From Microcoleus sp036704825 (lineage in GTDB: Bacteria > Cyanobacteriota > Cyanobacteriia > Cyanobacteriales > Microcoleaceae), in contig JAUBSN010000020.1 in NCBI GenBank assembly GCA_036704825.1, positions 30,108-94,107 on the forward strand: a stretch of DNA of 64,000 nt, read 5' to 3'. Within the stretch, counting starts at the first letter, position 1. Each line of letters starts with the position of its first letter. Of this stretch, positions 44,168-53,264 are shown piece by piece. Below the pieces are notes generated by a model. That model was not told the origin of the DNA, searched no databases, and saw nothing but the letters and a program-made list of their open reading frames with translations. Both the position numbers and the translations under genes were made by a program.

Positions 44168-47041
44168 ATGAAAAGATTGATATTTCCTGAAAATAGCAAA
44201 AATACACAGATAAAAAATCCTCTAAAAAATCTGCCTTTGATATTTTTTATATTATCTTTAGCATTTTTCTGTTTCAGTTTGTATAAAGGTTTCTTTTTAC
44301 CTTTAGCTTTATCATCGGGGCCGCCCAGCAACGAACAAACTACCGAACAGCAAACTCTGGCGCCCTTTGAACAGGTTGTGAAAGACGCGCAAAAGTTAGA
44401 GGGATTATTTACCCTTTACCGCAATCAAGCAACTGATAAAGTATATCTAGAAATTAAACCGGAACAATTCAACAAAAAGTTCCTGTGCTTTGTGACATTG
44501 GCATCTGGTTTGGGGGAAGCGGGCATTTTGAGCGGAATGCCGCTCGGCGATTTCTTGTTTCAACTGCGGCGCATCCAAAATAACGTGCAGTTTGTGATAC
44601 CAAATATAAATTTTCGCACAAGTCCGGGCGACCCGCAAGCAGGTTCGGTAGCACGGGGATTTAGCGAGTCAATTCTCTATTCTTTGCCTCTCAAAAGCAT
44701 TCACCCGCAAAGACAAACTCTGCTGATCGATTTAGGCGATTTGCTGATGACCGAAAAACGCGATTTACCTGGGGTAAAAGCGATTTTGCCGATGCTTTTG
44801 GGCGCTTCTTACTCGATCGATGCAGACAAGTCTTCTTTTAAAGATGTTAAAGCGTTTCCGCTGAATGTGGAGATTGCTTCTATTTACGGTTTTTCTAGCG
44901 ATAATGACAGTGAAGTTAACTATTTACCTTCGATTCCTGACAGTCGGGCTTTTAACCTCCGCATTCACTACAGTTTCTCGGAAGTGCCGCTCAATAACGG
45001 CTACCGCCCCAGACTTGCGGACGAGCGAGTAGGGTATTTTCTCACAGCATATAAGGACTTTTCTGACAAGAGTAGCCGGGAACCTTTTGTGCGCTATATC
45101 AATCGCTGGCATTTGCAAAAGCAAATCCCGACGGCGCCGATGTCGCCTCCGCTAGTGCCGATCGTCTTTTGGATTGAAAACAATGTGCCTCCCGAATACC
45201 GAAACGCAATTCGCGATGGCGTTTTGGAGTGGAACAAAGCTTTTGAAAAGGCAGGTTTTACAGAGGCAATTCAGGTCAAACAAATGCCGGACAATGCTAA
45301 ATGGGACCCGGCTGACGTTCGCTACAATACTATCCGCTGGTCGAGTTCTTTTGAGCCTCAGTTTGCCGGCATCGGGCCGTCTCGCACTAACCCGCTGACG
45401 GGGGAAATTTTGGATGCTGATATTCTGTTGGATGCTAATGTTGTCCGGGAAATCAAACACGGTTATCGGTCTTTGGTGGAACAAAATAGATCGCTATCTA
45501 AGAGTTTTCAAGGGCGAAACGGTTCTAATACCAATCCCTGTCAGTTTGGGATGTATTCTCGCTATTTGAATGTGCTAGAAGATGGGGATTTAGGAAAAAG
45601 CAGCGGGGAAAACGCTCGAGGTGGAATTGCTGATGATTTGCCGACTTTGGTAGAAAGATACCAAGAGCAAAAGCGAGATCCTTTATCGCGGTTGATGTCG
45701 AGTTCGGATATGTGTTTTGGGTTGGAATCGAGCCGCCAGTTTGCGATCGGGGCAATGTCGATGGATCTGTTGGAAAATGCAGCGCCTAGCAGTCTGGCAA
45801 TTGACAGTTACGTCAATGAATATATCCGATTTTTGACGGCCCACGAAGTCGGTCACACTCTCGGTTTGAGGCACAATTTTCACGGGAGTACGATGCTGCA
45901 ACCGGAGGATTTGAACAATATTCAGGTAACTCGCACGCAAGGTTTGGTAGCGTCGGTGATGGATTACGTGCCGATTAATTTGGCACCCCAGGGAACTGTG
46001 CAGGGCGACTATTTTCCAACGATTGTAGGGCCTTACGACGATTGGGCGATCGAGTACGGTTACAAGGTGATTGGCGGCCGGGACCCGAACAGCGACTTAC
46101 CAGCGCTGCAACAAATTGCCAGCCGCGCTGCGGAACAGCAATTAGCTTACGCGCCGGATGAGGATTCTGTTGATATTCTCGATCCCGCTGCAAATACCTT
46201 CGATCTCAGCGCCAATATGCTGAGGTATTCGCAATGGCAATTGGATAATGCGAGGGCGATGTGGAAGCGTTTAGAAAAGCGAATTCCGGTTGGGGAAAAC
46301 GGTTATAACGAACTGCGGGTGATTTTTGATTCGGTGTTCGGGTATTATCTCAACCAAGTGATGAATGCTACTTTGTATGTGGGGGGACAGTCGTTTAGTC
46401 GGATTCGCCCTGGAGATGCTAATGCGAAGTTGCCGTTTGTGCCGATCGAACTTTCTCAGCAGCGAGAAGCATTAGCAACCCTTGAAAAATACGTTTTTGC
46501 CCCGGACGCGTTTAGTTTTGCGCCGGAATTGCTCAACAAATTGGCGCCTTCGCGCTGGGAACACTGGGGAAGTCCGGCTTTGGTGTTTCCTCTAGATTAC
46601 CCGATCGGCGATCGAATTACTTTTTTGCAGCGGTTTGTGTTGCGGGTTTTGCTATCTCCGATGCGCTTGGCGAGACTTCGCGATGCGGAGTTAAAATCAG
46701 CCCCGGAAACTACTTTGAAGTTGCCGGAAGTGTTGAATACTGTGCAAAAAGATATCTGGCAAGAGGTTTTGCAGCCGGAAAAAAAGATGCAAATTTCAAC
46801 TTTTCGGCGTTCTTTGCAGCGGGAACATTTGGCGATTTTAATCGGAATGGTGCTGCGAAAAACGAGTGCTCCAGAGGATGCGCGGAGTTTGGCTTGGTAC
46901 GAGTTGCGGCAGTTGCGGGAGGGTTTGAGCAAGAGTATTCGGAATTTGGATCGGAATGCTGATGCTTATACGCGGGCTCATTTGGAGGAAACGCGCGATC
47001 GAATTTCTAAGGTTTTGAATTCGCAAATTCAGTCGAATTAA
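44168..47041 (+). CDS. Large membrane-anchored zinc metalloprotease (DUF5117/DUF5118 type)
   Basis: 957 residues. An N-terminal signal anchor (about 15-45, LIFFILSLAFFCFSLYKGFF) precedes a large ectodomain. The zinc site HEVGHTLGLRHNFHGS (near residue 560) has the extended HExxHxxGxxH motif of metzincins, followed by a Met in SVMDYVPIN that fits a Met-turn. The flanking all-purpose domains match the zinc-dependent metalloproteases with DUF5117 and DUF5118. Likely acts outside the cytoplasm on unknown proteins. It follows the DUF1574 gene by 106 bases on the same strand. Confidence 0.88.
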   Translation: MKRLIFPENSKNTQIKNPLKNLPLIFFILSLAFFCFSLYKGFFLPLALSSGPPSNEQTTEQQTLAPFEQVVKDAQKLEGLFTLYRNQATDKVYLEIKPEQFNKKFLCFVTLASGLGEAGILSGMPLGDFLFQLRRIQNNVQFVIPNINFRTSPGDPQAGSVARGFSESILYSLPLKSIHPQRQTLLIDLGDLLMTEKRDLPGVKAILPMLLGASYSIDADKSSFKDVKAFPLNVEIASIYGFSSDNDSEVNYLPSIPDSRAFNLRIHYSFSEVPLNNGYRPRLADERVGYFLTAYKDFSDKSSREPFVRYINRWHLQKQIPTAPMSPPLVPIVFWIENNVPPEYRNAIRDGVLEWNKAFEKAGFTEAIQVKQMPDNAKWDPADVRYNTIRWSSSFEPQFAGIGPSRTNPLTGEILDADILLDANVVREIKHGYRSLVEQNRSLSKSFQGRNGSNTNPCQFGMYSRYLNVLEDGDLGKSSGENARGGIADDLPTLVERYQEQKRDPLSRLMSSSDMCFGLESSRQFAIGAMSMDLLENAAPSSLAIDSYVNEYIRFLTAHEVGHTLGLRHNFHGSTMLQPEDLNNIQVTRTQGLVASVMDYVPINLAPQGTVQGDYFPTIVGPYDDWAIEYGYKVIGGRDPNSDLPALQQIASRAAEQQLAYAPDEDSVDILDPAANTFDLSANMLRYSQWQLDNARAMWKRLEKRIPVGENGYNELRVIFDSVFGYYLNQVMNATLYVGGQSFSRIRPGDANAKLPFVPIELSQQREALATLEKYVFAPDAFSFAPELLNKLAPSRWEHWGSPALVFPLDYPIGDRITFLQRFVLRVLLSPMRLARLRDAELKSAPETTLKLPEVLNTVQKDIWQEVLQPEKKMQISTFRRSLQREHLAILIGMVLRKTSAPEDARSLAWYELRQLREGLSKSIRNLDRNADAYTRAHLEETRDRISKVLNSQIQSN

Positions 47042-47066
47042 TTTTAAGGGCTTACCATGGTGGCCC

Positions 47067-47132
47067 AGAAACCGGGTTTTTTACGATAATATTTCGTTGC
47101 AGCCCGCAGATTTGGTAAAAAACCCGGTTTCT
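47067..47132. terminator. Hairpin after the metalloprotease gene (AAACCGGG repeat)
   Basis: AGAAACCGGGTTTTTTAC (47067-47084) pairs perfectly with 47115-47132 over 18 bases. Its T-run and position 26 bases after the stop allow terminator activity in both directions. The core is shared with the imperfect repeat at 17370-17432, so it is also a dispersed element. Confidence 0.6.
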
Positions 47133-47193
47133 TTGGTGGAAGTGCGTAATTCCTGACTTATTAATTGAGTGTTTTTATCTGCAATCAAAAATT

Positions 47194-47964
47194 ATGACTA
47201 CAGATACTTCCAACAAACATCACCTGCGATTGGCGCTATTTTGGGCATTACTGGGGAGTCTGGCAGCCTTGGCATTATTTCCTTATGCGCTGTCTCTGAA
47301 TCCAGCAGTTAGGCAAGTGCCTGCACCGTTACCTGTTATAGCTATTGCCTCCGCCCTTCAAACTGGACTTCTTTTGATTCTCCTGAATTGGATTGGACTG
47401 CGCCTAGGCAACTCAATGGGACTCGATACGCCCCTGATTCGTGCGCTGGTGTATCGACAGCCTGTTCCCACTCTTTCTAAATCTGCTATCAAAACGGCAC
47501 TGATAGTCGGTGGCGTTGGTGGACTCGTCTTAATTGGATTGAGTTTAGGGTTTGAACCTTGGATGCCTCCCATGGCTTCAACAACTGCGTTAAAGATTGA
47601 CCTCTGGAAACGCATATTAGCTTCTTTCTACGGAGGCATTACCGAAGAACTCTTGGTTAGATTATTCGGTATGACATTGATGGCATGGCTACTTTGGAAG
47701 ATTTTTCAGGGACGCCGATCGGAACCTAGTGGGTCAATTTTTTGGCTGGCAATTGTGGCGGCGGCGATTTTGTTTGGTGTGGGTCATTTGCCTGCTGCTG
47801 CCAATCTCTGGGGACTAACCCCAATCGTCATTTTCCGAACGATTTTTCTCAATGCCCTCTTAGGTATTCCCTTTGGTTTTCTTTACTGGCGTTGGGGATT
47901 AGAATACGCTATGTTATCTCATTTTTTTGCAGATTTGGTACTGCATGGAATTGGAGGAAGTTAG
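47194..47964 (+). CDS. CPBP family intramembrane protease
   Basis: 256 residues with seven or so hydrophobic segments. The glutamate pair of the active site is in GGITEELLVRLFGM (near residue 150), the FxxxH motif is FGVGHLP (near 197), and the C-terminal block is LNALLGIPFGFLYWRWGLEY with a following SHFFAD. CPBP (CAAX protease and bacteriocin-processing) enzymes cleave within membranes; substrates cannot be predicted. The DUF1349 gene starts 15 bases after its stop, so the two are probably co-transcribed. Confidence 0.92.
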   Translation: MTTDTSNKHHLRLALFWALLGSLAALALFPYALSLNPAVRQVPAPLPVIAIASALQTGLLLILLNWIGLRLGNSMGLDTPLIRALVYRQPVPTLSKSAIKTALIVGGVGGLVLIGLSLGFEPWMPPMASTTALKIDLWKRILASFYGGITEELLVRLFGMTLMAWLLWKIFQGRRSEPSGSIFWLAIVAAAILFGVGHLPAAANLWGLTPIVIFRTIFLNALLGIPFGFLYWRWGLEYAMLSHFFADLVLHGIGGS

Positions 47965-47979
47965 CAGGAGATGCAAACA

Positions 47980-48519
47980 ATGCAATGGTACAACGAACCT
48001 TTACAATGGCATGAGGATAACGACGTTATCCACGTTACCGCAGGCGCAAAGACTGACTTTTGGCGGCAAACTCATTACGGATTTATTCGCGATAACGGCA
48101 ACTTTTACTACAGTCAAGTGTCAGGCGACTTTACCCCAGAAGTCAAAATTACAGGTGGTTATCGATCGCTCTACGATCGAGCAGGATTGATGATTAGAGA
48201 GAGCGAAAATATCTGGCTCAAGTGCGGCATTGAGTTTGTTGAGGGAGTGCAAAACGTGAGCGCGGTTGTGACACGGGACTATTCCGATTGGTCTGTTATG
48301 CCACTTCAAGTGCCGCCTGTTTCCCTGTGGCTGCGGGTAAAGCGCCGAGCTGAAACGGTGGAAGTGCAATACTCGTTGAATGGGTCAGACTATTCAATGA
48401 TGCGACTGGCATATCTAACTGAGTCACCAATCGTTCAAGTTGGGTTAATGTGTGCGGCTCCCCAAGGTGAAGGCTTTGCAGTCGAATTTGAAGGTTTTAA
48501 GCATAGTAAGCTGATCTAA
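47980..48519 (+). CDS. DUF1349 protein
   Basis: 179 residues from the ATG at 47980, which is nine bases after AGGAG; an ATG at 47971 overlaps that ribosome site and is less likely. Family patterns are FWRQTHYGFIRDNGNFYY, YDRAGLMIRESENIWLKCGIE and the final VQVGLMCAAPQGEGF. DUF1349 is a concanavalin-like beta-sandwich of unknown biochemical role, sometimes called regulation-of-enolase-like. Soluble, no signal peptide. Convergent with psaK, with a shared terminator. Confidence 0.9.
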   Translation: MQWYNEPLQWHEDNDVIHVTAGAKTDFWRQTHYGFIRDNGNFYYSQVSGDFTPEVKITGGYRSLYDRAGLMIRESENIWLKCGIEFVEGVQNVSAVVTRDYSDWSVMPLQVPPVSLWLRVKRRAETVEVQYSLNGSDYSMMRLAYLTESPIVQVGLMCAAPQGEGFAVEFEGFKHSKLI

Positions 48520-48573
48520 TGGGGATGGTAAAAAAAACGATTTCTGCGCCACTTCATATATAAAATTAAAATT

Positions 48574-48612
48574 AGGGGTGAGTGCTTTTCACTTACCCCT
48601 ACCATTTTTTGG
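48574..48612. terminator. Bidirectional terminator between the DUF1349 gene and psaK
   Basis: TAGGGGTGAGTG (48574-48585) pairs with CACTTACCCCTA (48591-48602), a 12-base stem with one G-U pair and a CTTTT loop, followed by a T run at 48607-48612. It lies between convergent genes. Confidence 0.8.
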
Positions 48613-48673
48613 GCGCTTTTTAACCTACTAAAAAATGTAGCAATAAATTACCACAAAAGCTACGCCATTTATT

Positions 48674-48952
48674 CTAAAAATATTTGTCGATGTTGAGGGT
48701 CAAAATCATGAAGGCTCCTAGCAAATGACCTGCGCTCATGCAAGCCAGAAATGCCGGTACGCTTACATTATTGAACAGAGAGGGGAAGGGCAAAGGCATT
48801 TTCGGTCCGACGTGGGGATACCAAATTCTGCGGCTGAGAACTAGCAATGCCAAGATATTGCACACAAACATCACCAAAGGTTTTTGCCAATTTCCTGATG
48901 CAGTGTCAGTCACAGTCGATTCTACTACTGCCAGTAAATTTGAGTTAATCAT
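48674..48952 (-). CDS. psaK: Photosystem I subunit PsaK
   Basis: 92 residues with two membrane helices, NWQKPLVMFVCNILALLVL and ACMSAGHLLGAFMILTL, joined by a Pro-rich loop containing PLPFPSLFNN. PsaK binds chlorophyll at the edge of photosystem I in the thylakoid membrane and helps IsiA/antenna and state-transition contacts. The GH in the second helix is the family hallmark. The N-terminal 20 residues are polar. It lies downstream of hli on the same strand, separated by 298 bases and a terminator, so it has its own promoter. The stretch 48953-49250 shows no further gene. Confidence 0.9.
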   Translation of the reverse strand: MINSNLLAVVESTVTDTASGNWQKPLVMFVCNILALLVLSRRIWYPHVGPKMPLPFPSLFNNVSVPAFLACMSAGHLLGAFMILTLNIDKYF

Positions 48953-49193
48953 TGTGGATGCTCCTGTTTTTCATAAACTATCAGAAATGCTCGATGATAT
49001 TTCTGGCCAAAAATACAGCAGGGACGATCGCCTTTACGCAATAAATATCTGTTGGTATCAATATTCACCGCGCCAGCGACAGCGCCCCCACCCACAATCA
49101 TCGAATCACAGCAAGAAGTCTTTTAATGCCATTCAAAAGTAACGAAAGATACAAATTGACACAACTATACTTGCTGCTATTTGTAACTTTTAG

Positions 49194-49235
49194 CCTGTCT
49201 GGCGGTGGCGGCATTTTCTCACGCCGCCAGACAGG
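49194..49235 (-). terminator. Terminator of the hli gene
   Basis: CCTGTCTGGCGG (49194-49205) pairs with CCGCCAGACAGG (49224-49235), a 12-base GC-rich stem 16 bases after the hli stop. On the minus strand it is followed by CTAAAAGTT rather than a strong T run. Confidence 0.7.
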
Positions 49236-49250
49236 AAAGACACCTACTCA

Positions 49251-49463
49251 TTAGTGAGCAATGTAGGTAGGCAGGAAGTGGAGAATGTCGCGCAGAACGC
49301 TAAATCCAGCAGCGTCCCAAAGCAAATAAGCTAAGAAACCGATCATCGCTAAACGACCGTTCCAAAGTTCTGCTTGCGGGTTTAAACCAAACAAAAAAGC
49401 ATTCCGATCTTTGCCGTTGTAAGCATTAGTTGTAGGAGCCAAGTTTGTAGGACGAGTTTCCAT
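49251..49463 (-). CDS. hli: High-light-inducible protein (one-helix LHC-like)
   Basis: 70 residues with the chlorophyll-binding helix QAELWNGRLAMIGFLAYLLW, whose E/N/R residues are those of the LHC superfamily. A polar N terminus of about 25 residues precedes it. Hli proteins bind chlorophyll and carotenoid in pairs, dissipate excess light and protect photosystem II assembly. The ATG has AAGGA about ten bases upstream. A half-site TTTACA lies further upstream, but I see no full HLR1 promoter element. Encoded alone. Confidence 0.93.
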   Translation of the reverse strand: METRPTNLAPTTNAYNGKDRNAFLFGLNPQAELWNGRLAMIGFLAYLLWDAAGFSVLRDILHFLPTYIAH

Positions 49464-49844
49464 GTTTTTACATTCCTTAACAATGTTTCGCTTCTCATGG
49501 TAGCGACCTAATTTCTACTTTGCTATCTGCCGATAGGCTCAAGATACACACAAGTCTAAAGGAGGAGTTTGAGACAAAAAATATGTGTAAAGTTTTATTG
49601 CTTCAGATGATTTAAGCGAGCGCTTGTATCTGTAGATACTGAATACAACCGCAAGTTTATAGGGCAGCAGTGAAATGTCCGATCGCCCCGCAGTGACAAA
49701 CAACGGCGCTGGTGACTCGACAATACTGAACCCGCGCTCTGCTAGAGGCAAGAAAATTTAGTAAATTTCAATTTAAAACCCGAACACGATCGCGCTGGAG
49801 TTAATTAAAATAGGAGATAAACAGATCGATCGGGAGAAACAGTT
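49464..49844. promoter_or_regulatory. Divergent control region between hli and hflX
   Basis: 381 bases that contain the promoters of the two divergent genes. Its right end carries GGGAG at 49832-49836, placed eight bases before the ATC codon at which the conserved HflX N terminus begins. No gene is seen; the 70-codon minus-strand frame looks random. Confidence 0.5.
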
Positions 49845-51638
49845 ATCGAAACCATCTACGGCAATCTTCAAGGTTTAAAGTCCAGCCAGCTCAAGCAACT
49901 CGAAAAGCTGTACCACCAGCGACTACCGGGCGATCGCATCACCACTGCCGAATTCGCCCAGCGCGTCGCCGCCATCAGCACGGAAATAGACAAGCCAATC
50001 TGCACCTACATCAACCGCCGCGGACAAGTAATTCGCGTCGGCGTCGGTACACCCCGGCAAACGCAGATTGCGCCCCTAGAATTGCCCCGCTACGGGGGAG
50101 GTCGCCTCAGCGGCATTCGCTGCATCGCCACCCACCTGAAGCCAGAAACCCCAAGCGAAGCAGCCCTCACAGCAATGGCAATTCAGCGCCTCGACGCCCT
50201 CGTTTGGCTGACACTTAGCGGCGGAGGATTTGTGCGCCGCGGCGGGGGTGCGACTGGTTACATCCAAGAAACTTATCTCGCTCACCTAATACCCCAGGGA
50301 GATGGGCCAAATTTTGAGTTCTCTGTTTTGAGCGCTCGGTTAGAACCAGATGCAACTGATGAAAGAGAAGAACCTTCAATTCAAAAGTCACTAATTCAAA
50401 CTCCACACTTTCCGTGGAAAATATCAGAACCGCTGAATTTGGACGAACTCGCCGACCGAGACTTTCTGGATTTGGTGGAAGGGCTCGAAGCAGAGTTTGA
50501 AGCAGAGTTTGTCGCCAAGCAGGTCGATGCAGACCAAGACAAAGTGCTGTTGGTAGGTGTGATGACTCAGCACATGACTCAGTTGGAGTTTGAAGACGGG
50601 CTCGCAGAAATCACGCGGCTGGTTGAAAGCGCCGGGGGTCAGGTTCTGCAAACAGTGCGCCAAAAACGATCGCGCCCCCATCCGCAGACAGTCGTCGGCG
50701 AAGGCAAAGTTCAGGAAATTTCCCTTACCGCTCAGACGATTAGCGCTAACCTGGTTGTATTCGATCGCGACCTGGCCCCCGCACAAATACGGAACTTGGA
50801 AACTCAGATAGGTCTTCGCGTCGTCGATCGAACAGAGGTAATTCTCGACATCTTTGCCCAAAGAGCTCGCTCGAGCGAGGGTAAATTGCAAGTCGAACTC
50901 GCTCAGCTAGAGTACGCCCTGCCCAGGCTCACAGGTCGCGGTCAGGCAATGTCCAGGCAGGGGGGCGGCATCGGTACCAGAGGCCCTGGGGAAACCAAAC
51001 TCGAAACCGAACGGCGGACGATCGCCAAACGCATTTCTCGATTGCAGCAAGAAGTAAATCAACTGCTGGCGCACCGCTTCCGGCTGAGGCAGAACCGGCA
51101 CCATCACAACGTACCCTCAGTGGCGATCGTCGGCTACACCAACGCGGGTAAATCGACTCTGCTCAACCTGCTCACCAATTCCGAGGTCTACGCCGCCGAC
51201 CAGTTATTTGCCACCCTCGACCCCACAACCCGACGGTTGACCATTCCCAGCACTGTCACCGGGGAATCCTTGTCGATCGTCCTCACAGATACAGTGGGCT
51301 TTATTCGCGAACTGCCTCCGGCGTTGATCGACGCTTTTCGGGCTACCCTCGAAGAAGTCACTGACGCCGATGCTTTGCTGCACCTCGTCGATCTCTCCCA
51401 TCCCGCGTGGCAGAGCCAAATTCGATCGGTCATGAATATTTTGACAGATATGCCCGTAACTCCCGGCCCAGCCCTTGTAGTCTTTAACAAAATAGATGCC
51501 GTAGATGGAGAGACTCTCGCCCTCGCCCGAGAAGAATTTCCTCAAGCAGTATTTATTTCGGCAGCCAAAGGTCTCGGGATGGAAACTCTCCGCGACCGAC
51601 TAGCTCAGCTCATTCAATACGCCCTCTACCCTCGGTAA
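49845..51638 (+). CDS. hflX: Ribosome-associated GTPase HflX (no canonical start codon)
   Basis: About 597 residues if counted from ATC 49845; the first ATG in frame is at 50082, far inside the conserved N-terminal region. Homologues I recall begin METIYGNLQGLK; here the frame reads ATC-GAA-ACC for that position, after a stop at 49818. The HflX domain contains VGEGKVQEI and QVELAQLEYALPRLTGRG. The GTPase motifs are GYTNAGKST (G1), DPTTR (G2), DTVGF (G3), NKID (G4) and SAAKG (G5). HflX splits stalled ribosomes. The cyanobacterial form carries an extra N-terminal domain of about 150 residues (INRRGQVIRVGVG; GGGFVRRGGGATGYIQETY), which is present. Confidence 0.9.
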   Translation: METIYGNLQGLKSSQLKQLEKLYHQRLPGDRITTAEFAQRVAAISTEIDKPICTYINRRGQVIRVGVGTPRQTQIAPLELPRYGGGRLSGIRCIATHLKPETPSEAALTAMAIQRLDALVWLTLSGGGFVRRGGGATGYIQETYLAHLIPQGDGPNFEFSVLSARLEPDATDEREEPSIQKSLIQTPHFPWKISEPLNLDELADRDFLDLVEGLEAEFEAEFVAKQVDADQDKVLLVGVMTQHMTQLEFEDGLAEITRLVESAGGQVLQTVRQKRSRPHPQTVVGEGKVQEISLTAQTISANLVVFDRDLAPAQIRNLETQIGLRVVDRTEVILDIFAQRARSSEGKLQVELAQLEYALPRLTGRGQAMSRQGGGIGTRGPGETKLETERRTIAKRISRLQQEVNQLLAHRFRLRQNRHHHNVPSVAIVGYTNAGKSTLLNLLTNSEVYAADQLFATLDPTTRRLTIPSTVTGESLSIVLTDTVGFIRELPPALIDAFRATLEEVTDADALLHLVDLSHPAWQSQIRSVMNILTDMPVTPGPALVVFNKIDAVDGETLALAREEFPQAVFISAAKGLGMETLRDRLAQLIQYALYPR

Positions 51639-52142
51639 ACACTTAAATATTTCTTTTGAGTAGTTGACATGGGGGAATATACGTACATATACTGAGGACA
51701 GATCTAGTCGAACTATGAGATGATAAAAGAGTAGTCAGATTGTGCATTGTCAAGTACAATACAGCAGCTCTATTTTGCGATCGGTTAAATAAATAATTGC
51801 CGGAGGCCGCGGTCAAGGTAAAAAGACTCTTTGTTAATGGCTGTAAGGGCTGTTGGTTCAGAGGTTACCAAAAGATGTTGCTTCACCCTGTGCAAACTAC
51901 CTGTGCAAACCACCTGTGCAAACCACGGTACGCGATGTCAAGGTAAAAGAGAATATAATTATTAAAGTGTTTGGGCACTAACCTCAAGCGCTATAATATC
52001 TTTTACAACTCTTTTACAACAGAAGTCCTCCTGAGAATACACCCATTTATTGTAAGAAGTCTAAAACCCTTGCCCGTCGTACAACGCTAATCTCTAGGAC
52101 TATTTCTATTTTTCGATTTTACCACTGTTTCACTAAATAGTT
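51639..52142. other. Intergenic region with CCTGTGCAAACCA repeats
   Basis: 504 bases. Three tandem CCTGTGCAAACNA units lie at 51886-51924, and TCAAGGTAAAA occurs twice (near 51814 and 51938). It should include the promoter of the PEP-CTERM gene. No gene is seen. Confidence 0.5.
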
Positions 52143-52475
52143 ATGTGTACGCCACTGGCAAAACTAGCAATTGGACTCTCTGCCACAATGGCAACAGGGT
52201 TTTACTATCTAGCTGCCGCCCCTCCGGCTTCAGCAGTAGATGTGTGCGGCCCAGGAAATTATTCTAGTGCCTGTGCCTCCAGCGAGACATCAGCAGCAAC
52301 GGAACCCAGCCCGCAAGTGACTACCAAGTCCAGTTTTTCCCAAATATACACCACACCTTCGAGAGGCTCAACTTCTATTCCCGAACCGGGTACTGCGATC
52401 GCAGTCCTACTGACAGGTGCAGGAATGATCTGTTCGTGCAGAAAGCGAAACAAGCAGGTTGGTCCGCAGCGCTAG
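52143..52475 (+). CDS. Small PEP-CTERM-anchored exported protein
   Basis: 110 residues. An N-terminal signal peptide (LAIGLSATMATGFYYLAAA, cleavage near ASA) is followed by a Ser/Thr-rich body with two Cys and a C-terminal sorting tag: PEP in SIPEPGTAI, a hydrophobic run AIAVLLTGAGMI and a basic end CRKRNKQ. This is the PEP-CTERM layout read by exosortase, which couples surface proteins to exopolysaccharide. The body is too short for a known domain. It could work with the polysaccharide export genes elsewhere in the window, but nothing links them directly. Confidence 0.75.
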   Translation: MCTPLAKLAIGLSATMATGFYYLAAAPPASAVDVCGPGNYSSACASSETSAATEPSPQVTTKSSFSQIYTTPSRGSTSIPEPGTAIAVLLTGAGMICSCRKRNKQVGPQR

Positions 52476-52933
52476 GCAGGCTGATGACCAACCTGTTTGC
52501 CTTTACAATGTCTCCGTTTTTTTAAGCGCGGGTATTTGTTTACTTAAATTTATATAAAAAATAACTTGACACCTCGCTTGCGATCTGCAAATAGAGCCGG
52601 ATGTCGAAGGCAGAAGGCTATAGCGACTTCAGTCAGGGTAAAAATAAGGAAGAAGGCAAATGCACTTCCCGGCAAGGGTTTCAGGAATCAATAACCTCCG
52701 GTGCAAAAGATAATCTATATATAATAAAAATTAAAATATAAAAATTAAAATAAGATTGGTTAAGATAAATCCTTCGGAGAGTTTTTGACAGCCAACCGTA
52801 GAATAAGGGTTTCAAGGCTCCAAGGCAAATTTACTACCAACAAAAAATTGATAGTGTCAGCCTAGGAACTAAAAACAGTCCGCACTGTGGTTAAGATTAC
52901 AATTAAAAAATATTGTTATTGTTCGATCGTCCC
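52476..52933. other. AT-rich intergenic region
   Basis: 458 bases upstream of grxC with an ATAAAAATTAAAATA direct repeat (52725-52753). No gene or recognisable RNA is seen. The promoter of the grxC-gshB unit should lie at the right end. Confidence 0.45.
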
Positions 52934-53197
52934 ATGACCCCTAAAGTAGAAATTTACACTTGGAGAACCTGTCCGTTTTGCATTCGTGCCAAAGCACTGC
53001 TGAAGCGAAAAGGGGTTCATTTTACAGAGTACGCGATCGACGGAGATGAAGCAGCACGGGCTCAAATGAGCGATCGAGCCAACGGAAGCCGCACCCTGCC
53101 CCAAATATTCATTAACGACCAACACATAGGCGGCTGCGACGAAATGCACAAACTCGATGCTATAGGCCAGCTAGACCCGCTGCTAGCAGCAAAATGA
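52934..53197 (+). CDS. grxC: Glutaredoxin 3
   Basis: 87 residues from ATG 52934; an in-frame extension to 52913 adds nothing conserved. The dithiol active site is CPFC in TWRTCPFCIRAK (about 14-17) and the glutathione-binding parts are TLPQIFIN (cis-Pro) and GGCDEMH. It reduces disulfides and glutathione mixed disulfides in the cytoplasm using glutathione. The glutathione synthetase gene starts 67 bases downstream, a common cyanobacterial pairing. Confidence 0.95.
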   Translation: MTPKVEIYTWRTCPFCIRAKALLKRKGVHFTEYAIDGDEAARAQMSDRANGSRTLPQIFINDQHIGGCDEMHKLDAIGQLDPLLAAK

Positions 53198-53264
53198 GGC
53201 ATTCCCTGTCGAATTTTCAGTTAGCCCCAATTTTCCTGCAACCAATTCTTAATTTTAATTGACA

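Noticed and set aside
48738..49142. 134-codon plus-strand frame over psaK
   Set aside because: Mirror frame of psaK and its upstream region; psaK on the minus strand is certain.
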